NCBI RefSeq assembly: GCF_010731595.1
Contig: NZ_AP022582.1
Location: forward strand, 992,001 to 1,056,000
DNA from: Mycobacterium seoulense
GTDB lineage: Bacteria > Actinomycetota > Actinomycetes > Mycobacteriales > Mycobacteriaceae
Direction: 5' to 3'
Length of the DNA: 64,000 nucleotides
Shown here: piece by piece, positions 56,001-64,000 of the stretch
How positions within the stretch are numbered: the stretch's first letter is position 1
How the letters are laid out: every line of letters begins with the position of its first letter
The notes under the pieces: generated by a model
Told to the model about the DNA's origin: nothing
The model's database searches: none
What the model saw: only the letters and a program-made list of their open reading frames with translations
Translations under genes and position numbers: made by a program

Positions 56001-59000
56001 CGAAGTCAGCGTCACCGCCTTCAGCAGCCGCGAGTTCAACCACTATCCGCTCTCGGTGCAGGCCGTGCCGGGCGACGAGCTGGGCCTGCGGGTCGAATTC
56101 GACACCGACGTATTCGACGAGGCCGGCATCCAGGCGCTGATCGACCGGTTCCGCCGGGTGCTCGTGGGCATGGCCGCCGACCCCGCCCGCCCCCTGTCGA
56201 CAATCGACGCCCTCGACGAGTCGGAACACGCCCACCTGGTCGCGTGGGGGAACCGGGCGGTACTGACCGAGCCGGTGACCGGGAAGTCGATTCCGGAGGC
56301 GTTCGCCACCCAGGTGGCCCGCACGCCGGAGGCGGTCGCGGTGACCTTCGAAGGCCGCTCCATGACGTATCGGGAGCTGGACGAGGCCGCGAACCGCTTG
56401 GCTTACCTGCTGGCTGCCCGCGGCGCCGGGCCCGGAGACTTTGTGGCACTGCTGTTTTCGCGGTCGGCCGAGGCGATCGTCGCGATCCTGGCCGTGCTCA
56501 AGGCCGGGGCGGCCTACCTGCCGATCGACCCCGGCCTGCCGGCGACGCGGATCGGGTTCATGATCGCCGACGCCACCCCGGTCGTGGCCGTCACCACGGC
56601 GGGCCTGAGCCCGCGTCTGCACGATTGCGACGTGCCGGTCATCGATGTCAACGATCCGGCGGTGCACACCCACCCCGCCACCGCGTTGACCGCGCCGGGC
56701 CCCGAGGACATCGCGTACCTGATCTACACGTCCGGCACCACGGGCGTCCCCAAGGGCGTCGCGGTCACCCACCACAACGTGACGCAGCTGATGACGTCGC
56801 TGCATGCACCCCTGCCCGCGGCGGGCTTCTGGTCGCAGTGCCACTCGCTGGCCTTCGACGTCTCGGTCCAGGAAATCTTCGGCGCGCTGCTGGGCGGTGG
56901 CCGACTGGTCGTGGTGCCCGAGCCGGTGGTACACGCACCAGAAGACCTGCGCGCCTTGCTGATTCGGGAACGGGTCAGCGTCCTGAGCCAAACCCCGTCC
57001 GAGGCGGGCGCGCTGTCGCCGGAGGGCCTGGACGCGGTGGCGTTGGTGATCGGCGGCGAGCCGTGCCCGCCCGAGCTGGTCGATCGGTGGGCGCCGGGCC
57101 GGGTGATGGTCAACGCCTACGGACCGACCGAGACCACCGTGGACGCGGCGATCAGCGCGCCGCTGACCGAGGGAGCCGGAGCACCGATCGGGCCACCGGT
57201 ATCCGGTGCCGCGTTCGTGGTGCTGGACAGGTGGTTACGGCCGGTGCCGGCCGGGGTGGTCGGGGAGTTGTATGTGGCCGGTCGCGGTGTCGCGTGCGGG
57301 TACCTGGGCAGGTCCGGCTTGACGGCGTCGCGGTTCGTGGCGTGCCCGTTCGGTGTGGCCGGGACGCGCATGTACCGCACCGGGGACCTGGTGCGCTGGA
57401 ACGCCGACGGGCAGCTGCGGTATGTCCGGCGCGCCGACGATCAGGTCAAGATCCGCGGTCATCGCATCGAACTGGGCGAAGTACATGCGGCGCTCACCAG
57501 CTTCGATGGCGTGGAGCAGGCGGCGGTGATCGCCCGCGAGGGCCGGTTGGTCGGCTACGTGACGGGGGCCGTCGACCCCGCAGCGATACGCGCCGCGCTC
57601 GCCGAGCGGTTGCCGGCCTACATGGTGCCCGCCGCGGTGCTCGAATTGGACGCGATCCCGTTGACGCTCAACGGCAAACTCGACAAGCGGGCCCTGCCGG
57701 CGCCGGAATACCACGACACCGAGTCCTACCGCGCCCCGGCGACCCCGGTCGAGGGGATCTTGGCCGAGATCTACGCTCGCGTGCTGGGATTGACCCGGGT
57801 GGGGGTCGAGGAATCCTTCTTCGACCTGGGGGGCGATTCACTGGCGGCCATGCGCCTGGTCGCCGCCGTCAACGCGGGCCTGGACGCGCACCTGTCGGTG
57901 CGCGCGGTGTTCGAGGCGCCCACCATTCGCGGGCTGGCGCCGCTGCTGGGTTCGGGCGGCGGTGGACCGACGCGCGTGGTGGCCGGCGCGCGGCCCGCGG
58001 TGCTGCCGTTGTCCTTCGCGCAGTCCCGGCTGTGGTTCATCGACCAGCTGCACGGGCCGTCGCCGGTCTACAACATGGCCGCGGCGCTGCGCCTGCGCGG
58101 GGACCTGGACACCGACGCGTTGGGCGCCGCGCTGGCCGATGTGGCGGCGCGCCACGAAAGCCTGCGCACCGTGTTCGTCGCGGCCGAGGGGACTCCCCGG
58201 CAGGTCGTGGTGCCGCCGGAGCGCGCCGAGATCGACGTGGTCGACGCGACCGGATGGTCACCGGCCCGGTTGAGCGAGGCCGTCGAGGCCGTGGCCGCGC
58301 ATCCCTTTGACCTGGCCACCGAGATCCCCTTGCGGGCAAGGCTTTTCAGGGTCGCCCAGGGCGATCATGTGCTGGTGGCCGTGGTGCACCACATCGCCGC
58401 CGACGGCTGGTCGCTCACCCCGCTGGTGCGCGATCTCGGCGTGGCCTACGCCGGCCGGTGCGCGGGCCGGGCGCCGGGATGGGCGCCGCTGCCGGTGCAA
58501 TACGCCGACTACACCCTGTGGCAGCGGGCCCAGCTCGGCGATCTCGACGATCCGGACAGCCCGATCGCCGGCCAGCTGCGCTACTGGCAGGACGCGCTGG
58601 CCGGGATGCCCGAGCGTCTGGACTTGCCCACGGACCGGCCCTACCCCGCGGTCGCCGACTACCGCGGGGCCAGTGTGGGCGTCGAGTGGCCGGCCCAGCT
58701 CCAGGACCGGGTGCGCGAGGTGGCGCGGGCGCACAATGCCACCAGTTTCATGGTGATCCAGGCCGCCCTGGCCGTGCTGCTCGCCAAACTCGCCGCGAGT
58801 TCGGATGTGGCCGTGGGCTTTCCGATCGCCGGGCGCAGCGACCCCGCCCTCGACGAGGTGGTCGGGTTCTTCGTCAACACCCTGGTGCTGCGGGTGGACC
58901 TGGCCGGGAATCCCACCGTCGCCGAGCTTCTGGCCCAGGTGCGGCGGCGCAGCCTGGCCGCCTACGAGCACCAGGACGTGCCGTTCGAGGTGCTCGTGGA

Positions 59001-62000
59001 GCGGCTCAACCCCACCCGCAGCCTGGGGCACCACCCACTCGTTCAGGTGATGCTGGCCTGGCAGAACAACGAGCCGGCCGACCTCGCTCTGGGCGATCTG
59101 CAGGTGACCCCGCTGCCGGTCGACACCCGCACGGCGCGCACGGATCTGTTGTTCTCGCTGGCCGAACGCTGGACCGGTGACGGCCGGCCCGCCGGGATCG
59201 GCGGGGCCGTCGAGTTCCGCACCGACGTGTTCGACACCGCCACCGTCGCAACGCTCGTCGCGCGCCTTGAGCGAGTGGTGGCCGCCATGACCACCGACCC
59301 CGCCCGCCGATTGTCGACGATCGACGTGCTCGACGAGGCCGAACACGCCCGCCTCGAGGTGATCGGCAACCACGCCGCGCTGAACCGGCCCGCCCCCCCG
59401 GCGAGGTCGATTCCCGACGCGTTCGCCGCCCGGGTGCACCGCGCGCCGGAGGCGGTGGCCGTCAGCTGCGGAGGCCGCTGCCTGACGTACCGCGAGGTCG
59501 ACGACTCCGCGGATCGCCTGGCGCGCCGGCTCGTCGAGCGCGGCGCGGGCCCGGGGGAACGCGTCGCGCTGCTGATGCCCCGTTCGGCGGAGGCCGTCGT
59601 GGCGATCCTGGCGGTGCTCAAAACCGGGGCGGCCTACGTGCCGATCGATCCGGGGCTGCCGGCCGCGCGGATCGGCTTCGTGCTCACCGACGCCGCCCCG
59701 GCCGCCGTGCTCACCGTCGACGGCCTGCGGCCGCGGCTCGGCGGGTGCGGTGTGCCCGTCATCGGCGTCGACGATCCCGACCTGGACAGCCGCCCCGGCA
59801 CGGCGCTTCCGGCCCCGTCACCCGAGGACATCGCCTACGTCATCTACACGTCCGGCACGACCGGTACGCCCAAGGGCGTCTCCGTCACCCACCGCAACGT
59901 CATCGAGCTGCTGGAGTCGCTGGACGCCGAGATGGAGCTGGGCCAGGTGTGGACGCTGTGCCACTCCCTGGCGTTCGACTACTCGGTGTGGGAGATGTTC
60001 GGCGCGCTGCTGCGCGGGGGCCGTCTGGTGGTGGTGCCCGAGGCGGTGGTCCGCTCCCCAGAAGATCTGCACGCCTTGCTGGTTCGTGAACGGGTCGACG
60101 TCCTGAGTCAGACGCCGTCGGCCTTCTACGGGCTGCAGACCGCCGACGCGCTCGCGCCCGACGTCGCCCAGCGACTCAAGCTGCGGACGCTGGTGTTCGG
60201 TGGTGAAGCGCTCGAACCCCGGCGGCTGGGTACATGGCTGCACAGCCACCCGGGACGTCCACGCATCATCAACATGTACGGCACCACCGAGACCACGGTG
60301 CACGCGTCGTTCCGCGAGATCGTCGACGGCGATGCCGACGGCGCCGCCAGCCCCATCGGAATTCCCTTGGCGCACCTCGCTTTCTTCGTGCTGGACAACT
60401 GGTTGCGGCCGGTGCCGGCCGGCGTGGTGGGCGAGCTGTACGTCGCCGGCGGCGGGTTGGCGTGCGGGTATCTGGGCCGGCCGGGCCTGACGGCGTCGCG
60501 GTTCGTGCCATGCCCATCGGGAGCGCCCGGACAACGTATGTACCGCACCGGGGATCTGGTGTGCTGGAGCGTCGACGGGCTGCGCTACGTCGGCCGCGCC
60601 GACGAGCAGGTCAAGATCCGCGGCTATCGCGTCGAGCCCGGCGAGATCCGCACGGCCCTCACCGATTTGGCCGGGGTGCGGCAGGCCGCGGTGATCGTCC
60701 GCGAGGACCGCCCCGGCGACAGGCGGCTGGTGGGCTACGTGACCGGCGACGCCCAGCCGGCCGCGCTCCGCGCCGCGCTCGCCGAGCGGCTGCCCGCCTA
60801 CATGGTGCCGGCCGCGATCGTCGCCCTGGACGCAATCCCGTTGACCGCCAACGGCAAACTCGATACGCGCGCCCTGCCGGCGCCCGACTACCGCGACGCC
60901 GGCCGGTACCGCGCCCCCACGACCCCCACCGAAGAGATCCTGGCCGGCATCTACGCCCAGGTCCTGGGCGTCGACCGGGTCGGCGTCGACGACTCGTTCT
61001 TCGACCTGGGCGGCGATTCGCTCGCGGCCATGCGGCTGATCGCGGCCGTCAACACCGGCCTGAACGTCCACCTGGGCGTGCGGTCGCTGTTCGAGGCGCC
61101 CACGATTCACCGGTTGGCGCCGCGGCTCGGCAGCGACGGGGCGGGGCGCACACCGTTGGTGGCGATCGAGCGGCCCGCGGTGATCCCGTTGTCTTTCGCC
61201 CAATCCCGGTTATGGTTCCTCGACCAGTTGCAGGGGCCGTCGGCGGTGTACAACATGGCGGCGGCGCTGCGGCTGGACGGGCGCCTGGACGCCGACGCGT
61301 TCGCTGCCGCGCTGGGGGACGTGGTGGCCCGCCACGAAAGCCTGCGCACGGTCTTCATCGCGGCGGAGGGGACCCCGCAACAGGTCGTGGTGGCGCCCGA
61401 GCAGGCCGACGTCCGGTGTGACGTGGTCGACGCCACCGCCTGGCAGCCGGAGCGGCTGGCGGAGGCCGTCGAGTCGGTGGCGCATTACGCGTTCGACCTG
61501 GGCAACGAGATCCCCTTGCGCGCATGGCTTTTCCACACGGCGCGCGACGAGCACGTGTTGGTGGCGGTGCTGCACCATATCGCCGCCGACGGGTTGTCGC
61601 TGACCCCGCTGGTGCGTGACCTCGGCGTGGCCTACGCCGGCCGGTGCGCGGGCGAGGCCCCGGCGTGGGCGCCGTTGGCGGTGCAGTACGCCGATTACGC
61701 GCTCTGGCAGCGCGCGCATTTCGGCGACCCGGACGACCCGGACAGCCCCATCGCCGGGCAGCTTCGATTCTGGGAACACACCCTGGCCGGGATGCCCGAC
61801 CGACTGGTGTTGCCCACCGATCGGCCCTACCCGCTGGTGGCCGATCACCGCGGGGCGACCGTCGGCGTGCGGTGGTCGGCCGAGCTGCAGCAGCGGGTGC
61901 GCGAGCTGGCGCGCGCGCACGACGCGACCAGTTTCATGGTCGTCCAGGCCGCCCTGGCGGTGCTGCTGTCGACGCTGAGCGGAAGCAGCGAGGTCGCCGT

Positions 62001-64000
62001 CGGCTTCCCGATCGCCGGCCGCCGCGACCCGTTGCTCGACGACGTGGTCGGCTTCTTCGTCAACACCCTGGTGCTGCGGACGGATCTGGGCGGCGACCCG
62101 ACGGTCGCCCAGGTGCTGCGGCAGGTCCGCGGGCGCAGCCTGGCCGCCTACGAACACCAGGACGTCCCCTTCGAGCTGCTGGTGGAGCGGCTCCGCCCGG
62201 CCCGCAGCCTGAGCCATCACCCGCTGGTGCAGGTGATGTTGGCCTGGCAGAACAACGATCCCGGCGACGTGATCCTGGGTGATCTGCACGTCACCCCGCT
62301 GCCGGTGGACAGCCACACCGCCCGCATGGACCTGACCTTCTCGCTGGCCGAACACTGGGGCGAGGCCGGTGAACCCGCCGGGATCGGCGGGCAGGTCGAG
62401 TTCCGCACCGACGTGTTCGACGCCGGCACCATCGAAACGCTGATCAAACGCCTGCACCAGGTGCTGGTGGCCATCACCGCCGACGCAGGCCGGGCGTTGT
62501 CGTCGATCGACGTGCTCGACGACGACGAGCGCGCCCGCCTCGACGAGTGGGGTAACCGCGCGGTGTCCAGCCGGCCGGTGACCTGGCCGTCGATCCTCGA
62601 GGTGTTCGACGCGCAGGTGGACCGCGCCCCCGAAGCCGTGGCCGTCAGCTGCGGCGACCGCTCGATCACCTACCGGGAACTCAACCGCGCCGCGAACCGG
62701 TTGGCGCACTTGCTGATCGGCCACGGGGCCGGCCCGGGCGAATGTGTGGGCCTGCTCGTGGACCGCTCGGCGGAGGCGGTCGTGTCGATACTGGCGGTGC
62801 TCAAGGCCGGGGCGGCCTACCTGCCGATCGACCCGGGGCTGCCCGCGGCGCGGATCGCGTTCATCCTGACCGACGCCGCGCCCATCGCGGCGCTGACGAC
62901 CGCCGACCACCGATCGCGGCTGGACGGCTTCGAGGGCGCGGTCGTCGACGTCGACGATCCCGCCCTCGACGCCCGGTCCGGCGGTCCGCCCCCGGCGATG
63001 CCGACGGCCGACGACATCGCCTACATCATCTACACGTCCGGCACCACCGGGACGCCCAAAGGCGTTGCGGTCAGCCATCGCAACGTCACGCAGCTGTTCG
63101 CCCCCCTCGACGCGCCCCTGCCGGCGGGGGGAGTGTGGTCGCAGAGCCATTCGCTGGTCTTCGACGTGTCGGTGTGGGAGATCTTCGGTGCGCTGCTGCA
63201 CGGCGGGCGGGTGCTGGTGGTGCCCGACGCGACGGCCCGCTCCCCGAAAGACCTGCACGACCTGCTGAGCGCCGAAGACGTCAGCGTGCTCACCCAGACG
63301 CCGTCCGAGGCCGGGCTGCTCGCGGTGGAGGGCTTGGACTCGGCCGCCCTGGTGGTGGCCGGTGAGGCCTGCCCGCAGGAGGTGGTGGACCGGTGGGCGC
63401 CCGGGCGGACCATGCTCAACGTCTACGGTCCGACCGAGACCACGATGTGCGTCGCGATCAGCGCGCCGCTGGTGCCCGAGTCGGGAACACCGCCGATCGG
63501 TGCGCCGGTGCCGGGGGCGGCGCTGTTCGTGCTCGACGGGTGGCTGCGGCCGGTGGCCGCCGGGGTCATCGGGGAGCTGTATGTGGCCGGAGCGGGCCTG
63601 ACGTATGGGTACGTGCGCCGGGCCGGCCTGACCGCGTCGCGGTTTGTGGCGTGCCCCTTCGGGGCGCCCGGACAGCGGATGTATCGCACCGGGGATGTGG
63701 TGTGTTGGGGCCCGGACGGGCAGCTGCGGTATCTGGGCCGCGCCGACGAACAGGTGAAGATCCGCGGGCACCGCGTCGAACTCGGCGAGGTCCGCGCCGC
63801 CCTGGCCGCACTGGACGGGGTGGAGCAGGCGGCGGTGATCGCGCGCGAGGACCGCCCCGGCGACAGGCGGCTGGTGGGGTACGTCACGGGCACCGCCGAC
63901 CCGGCCGCCCTGCGCGTGGCCCTGGGCGATCGGTTGCCCTCCTATATGGTCCCGGTGGCGGTGGTGACGGTGGACGCGTTGCCGTTGACGGTCAACGGCA
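40981..64000 (+). CDS. Giant third NRPS, seven or more modules, 3' end outside the window
   Basis: From ATG 40981 the frame is open without a stop to the window edge, 7673 codons. Domain order: C-A-T / C-A-T / C-A-T / C-A-T-E / C-A-T / C-A-T / C-A(partial). Carrier serines are at residues 979, 2042, 3091, 4140, 5620 and 6680. The first C domain is a homologue of the Mps1 starter (HHIVIDG at residues 137-143 in both), which suggests N-acylation. Modules are about 1000-1050 residues without E, so no N-methyltransferase is inserted. Only module 4 has an E domain, and the C domain after it is of the D-accepting type also seen in Mps1/Mps2. Pockets of modules 2 and 6 are Thr-like; the others fit no code I know. 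Release domain and product are unknown. The start is inferred by alignment to Mps1. Confidence 0.92.
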   Translation, partial: MELGDRALPLTRGQLDIWLAHETGHSGTEWQIGLFVTIDGRVQRDALKWAIRQAIEEAEPTRASFVEADGQVFQRAVDYPDVELAFHDLTASRDAVDEARRMALSIQRTPMPLSGPLFRFALFQTRADEFHLFACCHHIVIDGTGVALVGHRIASIYSAIVSAAPIPPAVFGSLRDLVDCEAKYEVSGDYRNDEAYWAQHLPADDAGSHRALPTGERDPWPSAPVALDSGILRRVNKMSEVWGVSQTSVITAACALLVRGWGGHGQEVVLDFPVNRRVLPESKTLPGMVAGVVPLVLRVAPQLSVTEFCRHVDASIREAVEHQRFPVQALERKARGPAGPAERVSVNFIPSAFTLPFGGVTASASYTNSGQASGFGLIFSTDGDRLFLSTAGAWGPFSRLDAEQLAESLQRVLVALTADATRRLLTIDVLDDAEHDRLAALGNRDVLGRSVVFGASIPELFAVQAGRVPGAVAVSCGERSWSYREVDEASNRLARRLIETGVRRGACVGLVVERSGEAVIAVLGVLKAGAAYVPIDPGSPVGRVEFMLADAAPAAVVVSAGLRSLLGGFSGSVIDLDDPAIEEQSGAAVVGPGADDVAHVIYTSGTTGVPKGVAVTHRNVTQLFEALAGDGLLATGHVWSQCHSLAFDFSVWEIWGALLHGGHLVVVPDAVVRCADDLQALVIGERVSVLTQTPSAAGALSPQGVGAALVVGAEACPAAVVDRWAPGRVMVNVYGPTETTMWAAKSAPLVAGSGAPAIGSPVAGAAFFVLDGWLRPVPAGALGELYVAGAGVGVGYVGRAGLTGSRFVACPFGAPGQRMYRTGDLVWWGPDGQLRYVGRTDEQVKVRGYRIELGEIHTALTALEGVEQAAVIAREDRPGDRRLVAYLTGSADPAAVRAALAERLPDYMIPAAIVPLASLPLTLNGKLDTHALPPPDYLGHGYRAPATLTEELLAGIYAKVLGLGRVGADDSFFDLGGDSLSAMRLVAAVNSSLDGNLSVRALFETPTIRLLAPRLHQGEGRLPRVQAGVRPAVVPLSFAQSRLWFLDQLHGSSPVHNMAVALRLRGRLDAGVLGMALADVVARHESLRTVFTAPDGIPRQVVVPVGQFDFGWQVVDASGWPAGRLAEAVEAAARYSFDLAVEIPLRATLFRVGEREHVLVAVAHHIAADGWSITPLVRDLGVAYASRCAGEAPGWAELPVQYVDYTLWQRAQFGDLDDPHSAITAQLTYWLDALAGMPERLELPTDRAYPVVADYQGARVAVEWPAELQQRVSEVAGEHNATSFMVVQAALAVLLAKLGATSDVAVGFPIAGRRDPALDELVGFFVNTLVLRTDLGGNPTVAEVFAQVRQRSLAAYEHQDLPFEVLVERLHPARSLTHHPLIQVVLAWQNLPWQHSGPAAGLALGDVQATPVPLDTQVARMDLVFSLAERWTEDGRPAGIGGAVEFRTDVFNSARVEGLVEQLRRVLVAMTCDPARLLSSIEVLDDGERARLGVVGNRAVLGGPVPVGVSIPELFAAQVVRGPEAVAISFGERSWTYREVDESSNRLARLLVEYGAGPGECVALVAERCAEAVVAILAVLKTGAAYLPIDPGLPTARIEFMLTDAIPVAAIVTPELRSRLDGTDLAVIDIGDPAVQTRTSDALPAPSPDDIAYIIYTSGTTGAPKGVAVAHRNATQLLESVNGELALGRVWSQCHSLAFDFSVWEIFGSLLRGARLVIVPDAVVRSPEDLHAMLIREQVSVLSQTPSAFYALAPELGRQLKLRTVVFGGEALEPQRLGKWLRNRPGLPRLINMYGITETTVHASFRRIVDGDVDGDASPIGVPLAHLGFFVLDAWLNPVPVGVVGELYVAGRGVACGYVGRSGLTGSRFVACPFGGVGSRMYRTGDLVRWGADGQLRYVGRADEQVKVRGYRIELGEIRAALGGVRGVGQAVVVVREDRPGDKRLIAYVTGAADPAAVRAQLADRLPPYMVPAAVVALEELPLTLNGKLDTRALPPPDYQEGGEYRPPATPVEEILSDIYARVLGLERVGVEESFFDLGGDSLSAMRLVAAITTGLDAHLEVRTLFEAPTIRQLAPRLRAGGGRPARVVPGVRPAVVPLSFAQNRLWFTDQLQGPSPVYNMAAAMQLDGRLDVEALGAALGDVVARHESLRTVFAAPEGTPRQVVVPAERADFGWRVVDASAWSASRLDAAVEAAAHHTFDLATEVPLRAKLFRVGPDRHVLVAAVHHIAADGSSLAPLVRDLGMAYASRCSGEAPAWAPLPVQYVDYTLWQRASLGELDDPDSPVGCQLRYWQQALAEMPGHLRLPTDRPYPPVADYRGSSVAVEWPAELQQRVRETARQHNATSFMVIQAALAVLLAKVSATADVAVGFPISGRRDPALDDLVGLFVNTLVLRVDLTGNPTLAEVLAQVRRRSLAAYEHQDVPFEVLVERLNPTRSLTHHPLVQVMLTWQNNSPAGPSLGDLHVTSLPLNMRTARMDLVFSLAERWTDDGQPAGIGGAVEFRTDVFDAGTVETLIERLQRVLASLTTDTARPLSAVDVLDEPEHARLRALGNQDELGRPAQAPVSIPVLFAEQVARSRGAVAVTCGGWSLSYGELDEASSRLAQWLIGVGAGPGSAVAVVFGRSVEAIVAIVGVLKSGAAYLPIDAGLPAGRVEFMLADTGPVAVVSTGALVERLAGYGLPVLDVADPVLQRQPVTAPPPPGPDDVAHVIYTSGTTGTPKAVAVSHANVTRLFDAAVVGVALTGAQVWSQFHSYAFDFSVWEIWGALLHGGRLVVVPEAVARSPKDFHALLVAERVTVLSQTPAAVRMLSPQGLEGVALVVGAEPVPAEVVDRWAPGRVMVNVYGPTETTILATASAPLVAGSGAPPIGSAVPGAGLFVLDGWLRPVPAGVVGELYVAGRGVGLGYVGRAGLSASRFVACPFGAPGQRMYRTGDLVCWGPDGQLRYVGRADEQVKIRGYRIEVGEIRSALAALDGVEDAVVIVREDRPGDRRLVGYLTGTADPAQVRAALAERLPGYMIPAALVTLDDLPTTLNGKLDTRALPPPEYTHTGYHAPTSAVEEIVAGIYAQVLGLKRVGVDDSFFDLGGDSLSAMRVIAAINSGFATALSVRALFEAPTVAQLAPRIGGGGGGLAPLVAGERPATVPLSFAQSRLWFLDQLHGPSPIYNMAAALRLVGTLDADALRAALDDVVTRHESLRTIFVAPEGTPQQVVLPPTQTRLRWDVVNTDGWSASRLEAAVEAAARYSFDLAVEIPLRATLFRVGEREHVLVAVAHHIAADGWSITPLVRDLGVAYASRCAGEAPGWAELPVQYVDYTLWQRAQFGDLDDPHSAIAAQLAYWQDVLAGMPERLELPTDRPYPAVADYRGARVAVEWPAELQQRVSEVAAGHNATSFMVVQAALAVLLAKLGATSDVAVGFPIAGRRDPALDDLVGFFVNTLVLRTDVSGNPTVAEVLAQVQQRSLAAYEHQDVPFEALVERLHPARSLSHHPLIQVVLAWQNVDFADLTLGDLQVTPLSTDTRSARMDLVFSLAERWTEDGRPAGIGGAVEFRTDVFNSARVEGLVEQLRRVLVAMTCDPARLLSSIEVLDDGERARLGVVGNRAVLGGPVPVGVSIPELFAAQVVRGPEAVAISFGERSWTYREVDESSNRLARLLVEYGAGPGECVALVAERCAEAVVAILAVLKTGAAYLPIDPGLPTARIEFMLADAIPVAAIVTPELRSRLDGTDLAVIDFDDPEIATQSRSAPPVPDPENIAYIIYTSGTTGVPKGVAVTHHNVTQLLESVDGELELGYVWSQCHSLAFDFSVWEIFGSLLRGARLVIVPDAVVRSPEDLHAMLIREQVSVLSHTPSAVAALSPQGLESAATLVMGGEPCPPEVVDRWATGRVMVNQYGPTETTMYAAMTTPLTAGTGAPPIGSPVPGAALVVLDAWLNPVPVGVVGELYVAGRGVACGYVGRSGLTGSRFVACPFGGVGSRMYRTGDLVRWGADGQLRYVGRADEQVKVRGYRIELGEIRAALGGVRGVGQAVVVVREDRPGDKRLIAYVTGAADPAAVRAQLADRLPPYMVPAAVVALEELPLTLNGKLDTRALPPPDYQSAEQYRAPGDAVEQILAGIYAQVLGVERVGADDSFFDLGGDSILSMQVVARARAAGVLFRPRDVFVEQTVARLARVAGVATEDDVVDEGIGPVTATPIMRWLQQVDGPVDEFNQTMVVRAPDGVTRDDVVVLLQALIDRHPMLRLRVDDDGAGGWSLQAPDPGTVDARGCVHTVDALSEAALVAARSRLNPAAGVMLRAVWAESTGRLALIVHHLAVDGVSWRILLEDLNIAWAQQRSGQPVALPPGGTSFARWSALLAEHARRPAVVEKAEVWRRVAATPAALPAVRPCADTYESAEHLSVSLDAETTRMLLGAVPAAFHAGVQDILVVALGLAINEFLGTGAPLCIDVEGHGRDEHVGPHVDLSRTVGWFTAKYPVALSLGRPRWPKVEAGAAELGALVKDAKEQLRAVPDGLTYGLLRYLNPEVGLGDSDPAIGFNYLGRLGGAGELPDELWRLDQDGLALTGAMSALPIPLGHPLELNAGAMDTTNGPRLHANWTWAPSALRRDQVGRLSRLWCEALAGICAHVRNGGGGLTPSDIAPARLSQRQIDDLCRQHAIADILPLTPLQRGLLFHTSTGVDTGDDVYAVQLDITVCGPLDPQRLGESVRAVLTRHPNLMARFCDEFDEPVQIIPADPAMTWRYLQLDADDPDPDEQIERLCAAERSAVCDVAARPAFRAALVRTANQRHRFVLTVHHIVMDGWSLPIVLQEIFAGYYRERLPPAAPYRNYLTWLADRDGAAAQAAWRQVLDGFDSPTLVRPGGRAGRRGVATFAVPADTTRALGGLARSSHTTVSTVLQAAWGQLLTWLTGQDDVVFGAVVSGRPAELSGAESMVGLLINTVPVRATITRTTTATGLLDQLRRAHNQTLEHEHLALPEIHRATGHDQLFDTLFVYENYPIDTAALAGAHEVSVTAFSSREFNHYPLSVQAVPGDELGLRVEFDTDVFDEAGIQALIDRFRRVLVGMAADPARPLSTIDALDESEHAHLVAWGNRAVLTEPVTGKSIPEAFATQVARTPEAVAVTFEGRSMTYRELDEAANRLAYLLAARGAGPGDFVALLFSRSAEAIVAILAVLKAGAAYLPIDPGLPATRIGFMIADATPVVAVTTAGLSPRLHDCDVPVIDVNDPAVHTHPATALTAPGPEDIAYLIYTSGTTGVPKGVAVTHHNVTQLMTSLHAPLPAAGFWSQCHSLAFDVSVQEIFGALLGGGRLVVVPEPVVHAPEDLRALLIRERVSVLSQTPSEAGALSPEGLDAVALVIGGEPCPPELVDRWAPGRVMVNAYGPTETTVDAAISAPLTEGAGAPIGPPVSGAAFVVLDRWLRPVPAGVVGELYVAGRGVACGYLGRSGLTASRFVACPFGVAGTRMYRTGDLVRWNADGQLRYVRRADDQVKIRGHRIELGEVHAALTSFDGVEQAAVIAREGRLVGYVTGAVDPAAIRAALAERLPAYMVPAAVLELDAIPLTLNGKLDKRALPAPEYHDTESYRAPATPVEGILAEIYARVLGLTRVGVEESFFDLGGDSLAAMRLVAAVNAGLDAHLSVRAVFEAPTIRGLAPLLGSGGGGPTRVVAGARPAVLPLSFAQSRLWFIDQLHGPSPVYNMAAALRLRGDLDTDALGAALADVAARHESLRTVFVAAEGTPRQVVVPPERAEIDVVDATGWSPARLSEAVEAVAAHPFDLATEIPLRARLFRVAQGDHVLVAVVHHIAADGWSLTPLVRDLGVAYAGRCAGRAPGWAPLPVQYADYTLWQRAQLGDLDDPDSPIAGQLRYWQDALAGMPERLDLPTDRPYPAVADYRGASVGVEWPAQLQDRVREVARAHNATSFMVIQAALAVLLAKLAASSDVAVGFPIAGRSDPALDEVVGFFVNTLVLRVDLAGNPTVAELLAQVRRRSLAAYEHQDVPFEVLVERLNPTRSLGHHPLVQVMLAWQNNEPADLALGDLQVTPLPVDTRTARTDLLFSLAERWTGDGRPAGIGGAVEFRTDVFDTATVATLVARLERVVAAMTTDPARRLSTIDVLDEAEHARLEVIGNHAALNRPAPPARSIPDAFAARVHRAPEAVAVSCGGRCLTYREVDDSADRLARRLVERGAGPGERVALLMPRSAEAVVAILAVLKTGAAYVPIDPGLPAARIGFVLTDAAPAAVLTVDGLRPRLGGCGVPVIGVDDPDLDSRPGTALPAPSPEDIAYVIYTSGTTGTPKGVSVTHRNVIELLESLDAEMELGQVWTLCHSLAFDYSVWEMFGALLRGGRLVVVPEAVVRSPEDLHALLVRERVDVLSQTPSAFYGLQTADALAPDVAQRLKLRTLVFGGEALEPRRLGTWLHSHPGRPRIINMYGTTETTVHASFREIVDGDADGAASPIGIPLAHLAFFVLDNWLRPVPAGVVGELYVAGGGLACGYLGRPGLTASRFVPCPSGAPGQRMYRTGDLVCWSVDGLRYVGRADEQVKIRGYRVEPGEIRTALTDLAGVRQAAVIVREDRPGDRRLVGYVTGDAQPAALRAALAERLPAYMVPAAIVALDAIPLTANGKLDTRALPAPDYRDAGRYRAPTTPTEEILAGIYAQVLGVDRVGVDDSFFDLGGDSLAAMRLIAAVNTGLNVHLGVRSLFEAPTIHRLAPRLGSDGAGRTPLVAIERPAVIPLSFAQSRLWFLDQLQGPSAVYNMAAALRLDGRLDADAFAAALGDVVARHESLRTVFIAAEGTPQQVVVAPEQADVRCDVVDATAWQPERLAEAVESVAHYAFDLGNEIPLRAWLFHTARDEHVLVAVLHHIAADGLSLTPLVRDLGVAYAGRCAGEAPAWAPLAVQYADYALWQRAHFGDPDDPDSPIAGQLRFWEHTLAGMPDRLVLPTDRPYPLVADHRGATVGVRWSAELQQRVRELARAHDATSFMVVQAALAVLLSTLSGSSEVAVGFPIAGRRDPLLDDVVGFFVNTLVLRTDLGGDPTVAQVLRQVRGRSLAAYEHQDVPFELLVERLRPARSLSHHPLVQVMLAWQNNDPGDVILGDLHVTPLPVDSHTARMDLTFSLAEHWGEAGEPAGIGGQVEFRTDVFDAGTIETLIKRLHQVLVAITADAGRALSSIDVLDDDERARLDEWGNRAVSSRPVTWPSILEVFDAQVDRAPEAVAVSCGDRSITYRELNRAANRLAHLLIGHGAGPGECVGLLVDRSAEAVVSILAVLKAGAAYLPIDPGLPAARIAFILTDAAPIAALTTADHRSRLDGFEGAVVDVDDPALDARSGGPPPAMPTADDIAYIIYTSGTTGTPKGVAVSHRNVTQLFAPLDAPLPAGGVWSQSHSLVFDVSVWEIFGALLHGGRVLVVPDATARSPKDLHDLLSAEDVSVLTQTPSEAGLLAVEGLDSAALVVAGEACPQEVVDRWAPGRTMLNVYGPTETTMCVAISAPLVPESGTPPIGAPVPGAALFVLDGWLRPVAAGVIGELYVAGAGLTYGYVRRAGLTASRFVACPFGAPGQRMYRTGDVVCWGPDGQLRYLGRADEQVKIRGHRVELGEVRAALAALDGVEQAAVIAREDRPGDRRLVGYVTGTADPAALRVALGDRLPSYMVPVAVVTVDALPLTVNG
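44368..45145 (+). repeat. C-domain repeat, copy 1 (module 2)
   Basis: Matches 50704-51481 at a constant offset of 6336 bases. The first 270 bases are nearly identical, with scattered differences after that. It covers the HHIAADG active site of C2. Confidence 0.85.
45241..46205 (+). repeat. C-end/A-domain N-part repeat, copy 1 (module 2)
   Basis: Matches 51559-52523 at offset 6318. The first 626 bases differ at only a few positions, 45867-46050 is diverged, and 46057-46205 is again identical or nearly so. Confidence 0.88.
46471..46980 (+). repeat. A-domain C-part repeat, copy 1 (module 2)
   Basis: Matches 52765-53274 at offset 6294 with only a few differences over 510 bases. It covers motifs A6-A10 and ends before the carrier domain. 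Confidence 0.88.
47221..50375 (+). other. Third NRPS, module 3: C - A3 - T
   Basis: C3 is L-accepting (HHIAADG). The A3 pocket reads D-F-W-S-V-G-V-I-L, close to A1 but not to any code I know. The carrier Ser is 3091. Confidence 0.8.
50704..51481 (+). repeat. C-domain repeat, copy 2 (module 4)
   Basis: Partner of 44368-45145. The short piece after it differs in length by 18 bases between the two modules. Confidence 0.85.
51559..52523 (+). repeat. C-end/A-domain N-part repeat, copy 2 (module 4)
   Basis: Partner of 45241-46205. The match stops just where the second half of the A-domain pocket (from the residue equivalent to GrsA 278 onward) begins. Confidence 0.88.
52765..53274 (+). repeat. 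A-domain C-part repeat, copy 2 (module 4)
   Basis: Partner of 46471-46980. The 24-base change of offset from the preceding repeat falls in the unmatched specificity segment. Confidence 0.88.
54891..57960 (+). other. Third NRPS, module 5: C - A5 - T
   Basis: C5 resembles the D-accepting C domains of Mps1/Mps2 ([20 protein letters not shown]), as expected after an E domain. The A5 pocket reads D-V-Q-S-V-G-A-V-D. Gln at the third position is unusual and the substrate is unknown. The carrier Ser is 5620. Confidence 0.78.
57961..61140 (+). other. Third NRPS, module 6: C - A6 (Thr-like) - T
   Basis: C6 is L-accepting. The A6 pocket reads D-Y-W-S-V-G-M-V-H, one change (Tyr for Phe) from the Thr code of A2 and of Mps1 A2. 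The carrier Ser is 6680. Confidence 0.78.
61141..64000 (+). other. Third NRPS, module 7: C - A7, cut by the window edge
   Basis: C7 is L-accepting (HHIAADG). The A7 pocket reads D-V-W-T-V-A-V-M-C, which resembles the Phe-type code of Mps1 A1 (T-V-A-x-V/M-C), so an aromatic residue is possible. The sequence ends inside the A10 motif (VNG), before the carrier domain. Confidence 0.75.

Noticed and set aside
55254..58310. A 1018-codon plus-strand frame in another phase within the third NRPS
   Set aside because: It is Arg/Gly-rich frame-shift translation; the correct phase has intact C, A and T motifs throughout.
61210..63771. An 853-codon minus-strand frame opposite the third NRPS
   Set aside because: Shadow of the NRPS frame, with no motif of its own.
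1..64000. tRNA, rRNA, insertion sequences or phage attachment sites
   Set aside because: I looked for cloverleaf-like ends, transposase motifs and integrase genes and saw none. The mosaic structure is explained by NRPS recombination.

Overview
The window is GC-rich actinobacterial DNA that I read as a mycobacterial glycopeptidolipid (GPL) locus. The evidence is an MmpS/MmpL/MmpL export set, an MbtH protein next to two NRPSs, three GtfA/Gtf3-like glycosyltransferases and several small sugar methyltransferases. The four Mps adenylation domains have pockets that fit Phe, Thr, Ala and Ala, and Mps2 ends in a thioester reductase. This is the D-Phe-D-aThr-D-Ala-L-alaninol core of mycobacterial GPLs. 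The species cannot be fixed from sequence reading alone; a slow- or rapid-growing GPL producer is likely.

Layout. 1-7.2 kb holds tailoring genes on both strands: a partial sulfotransferase, a glycosyltransferase, an O-methyltransferase, a Gfo/Idh/MocA oxidoreductase, a GMC oxidoreductase and a membrane acyltransferase. 7.3-21.6 kb is one long minus-strand array. In transcription order it reads mmpS, mmpL, mmpL, glycosyltransferase, sugar C-methyltransferase, epimerase/dehydratase, TylF-type methyltransferase, glycosyltransferase, methyltransferase. 21.6-22.4 kb is a divergent control region. 22.4-40.6 kb on the plus strand is mbtH, mps1 (C-A-T-E-C-A-T-E-C) and mps2 (A-T-E-C-A-T-R), with mps1 and mps2 overlapping by ATGA.

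The unexpected part is 40.6-64 kb. After a hairpin that may end the mps operon there is a decayed second mbtH copy. It is followed by a third, very large NRPS reading frame that is still open at the window edge (at least 7673 codons, seven A domains, one E domain). Its N-terminal condensation domain is a homologue of the acyl-accepting starter domain of Mps1, so it probably makes a second, longer lipopeptide. Its modules are mosaic: modules 2 and 4 share almost identical DNA over about 2.6 kb, except for the piece that encodes most of the A-domain specificity pocket.

How it fits together. Mps1/Mps2 with MbtH assemble the lipopeptide core. Glycosyl-, methyl-, acetyl- and possibly sulfotransferases decorate it. 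The epimerase, C-methyltransferase and Gfo oxidoreductase probably supply an unusual (branched) deoxysugar. MmpS/MmpL export the product. The product of the third NRPS, and whether it shares MbtH, acyl donor and exporters with the GPL system, are open questions.
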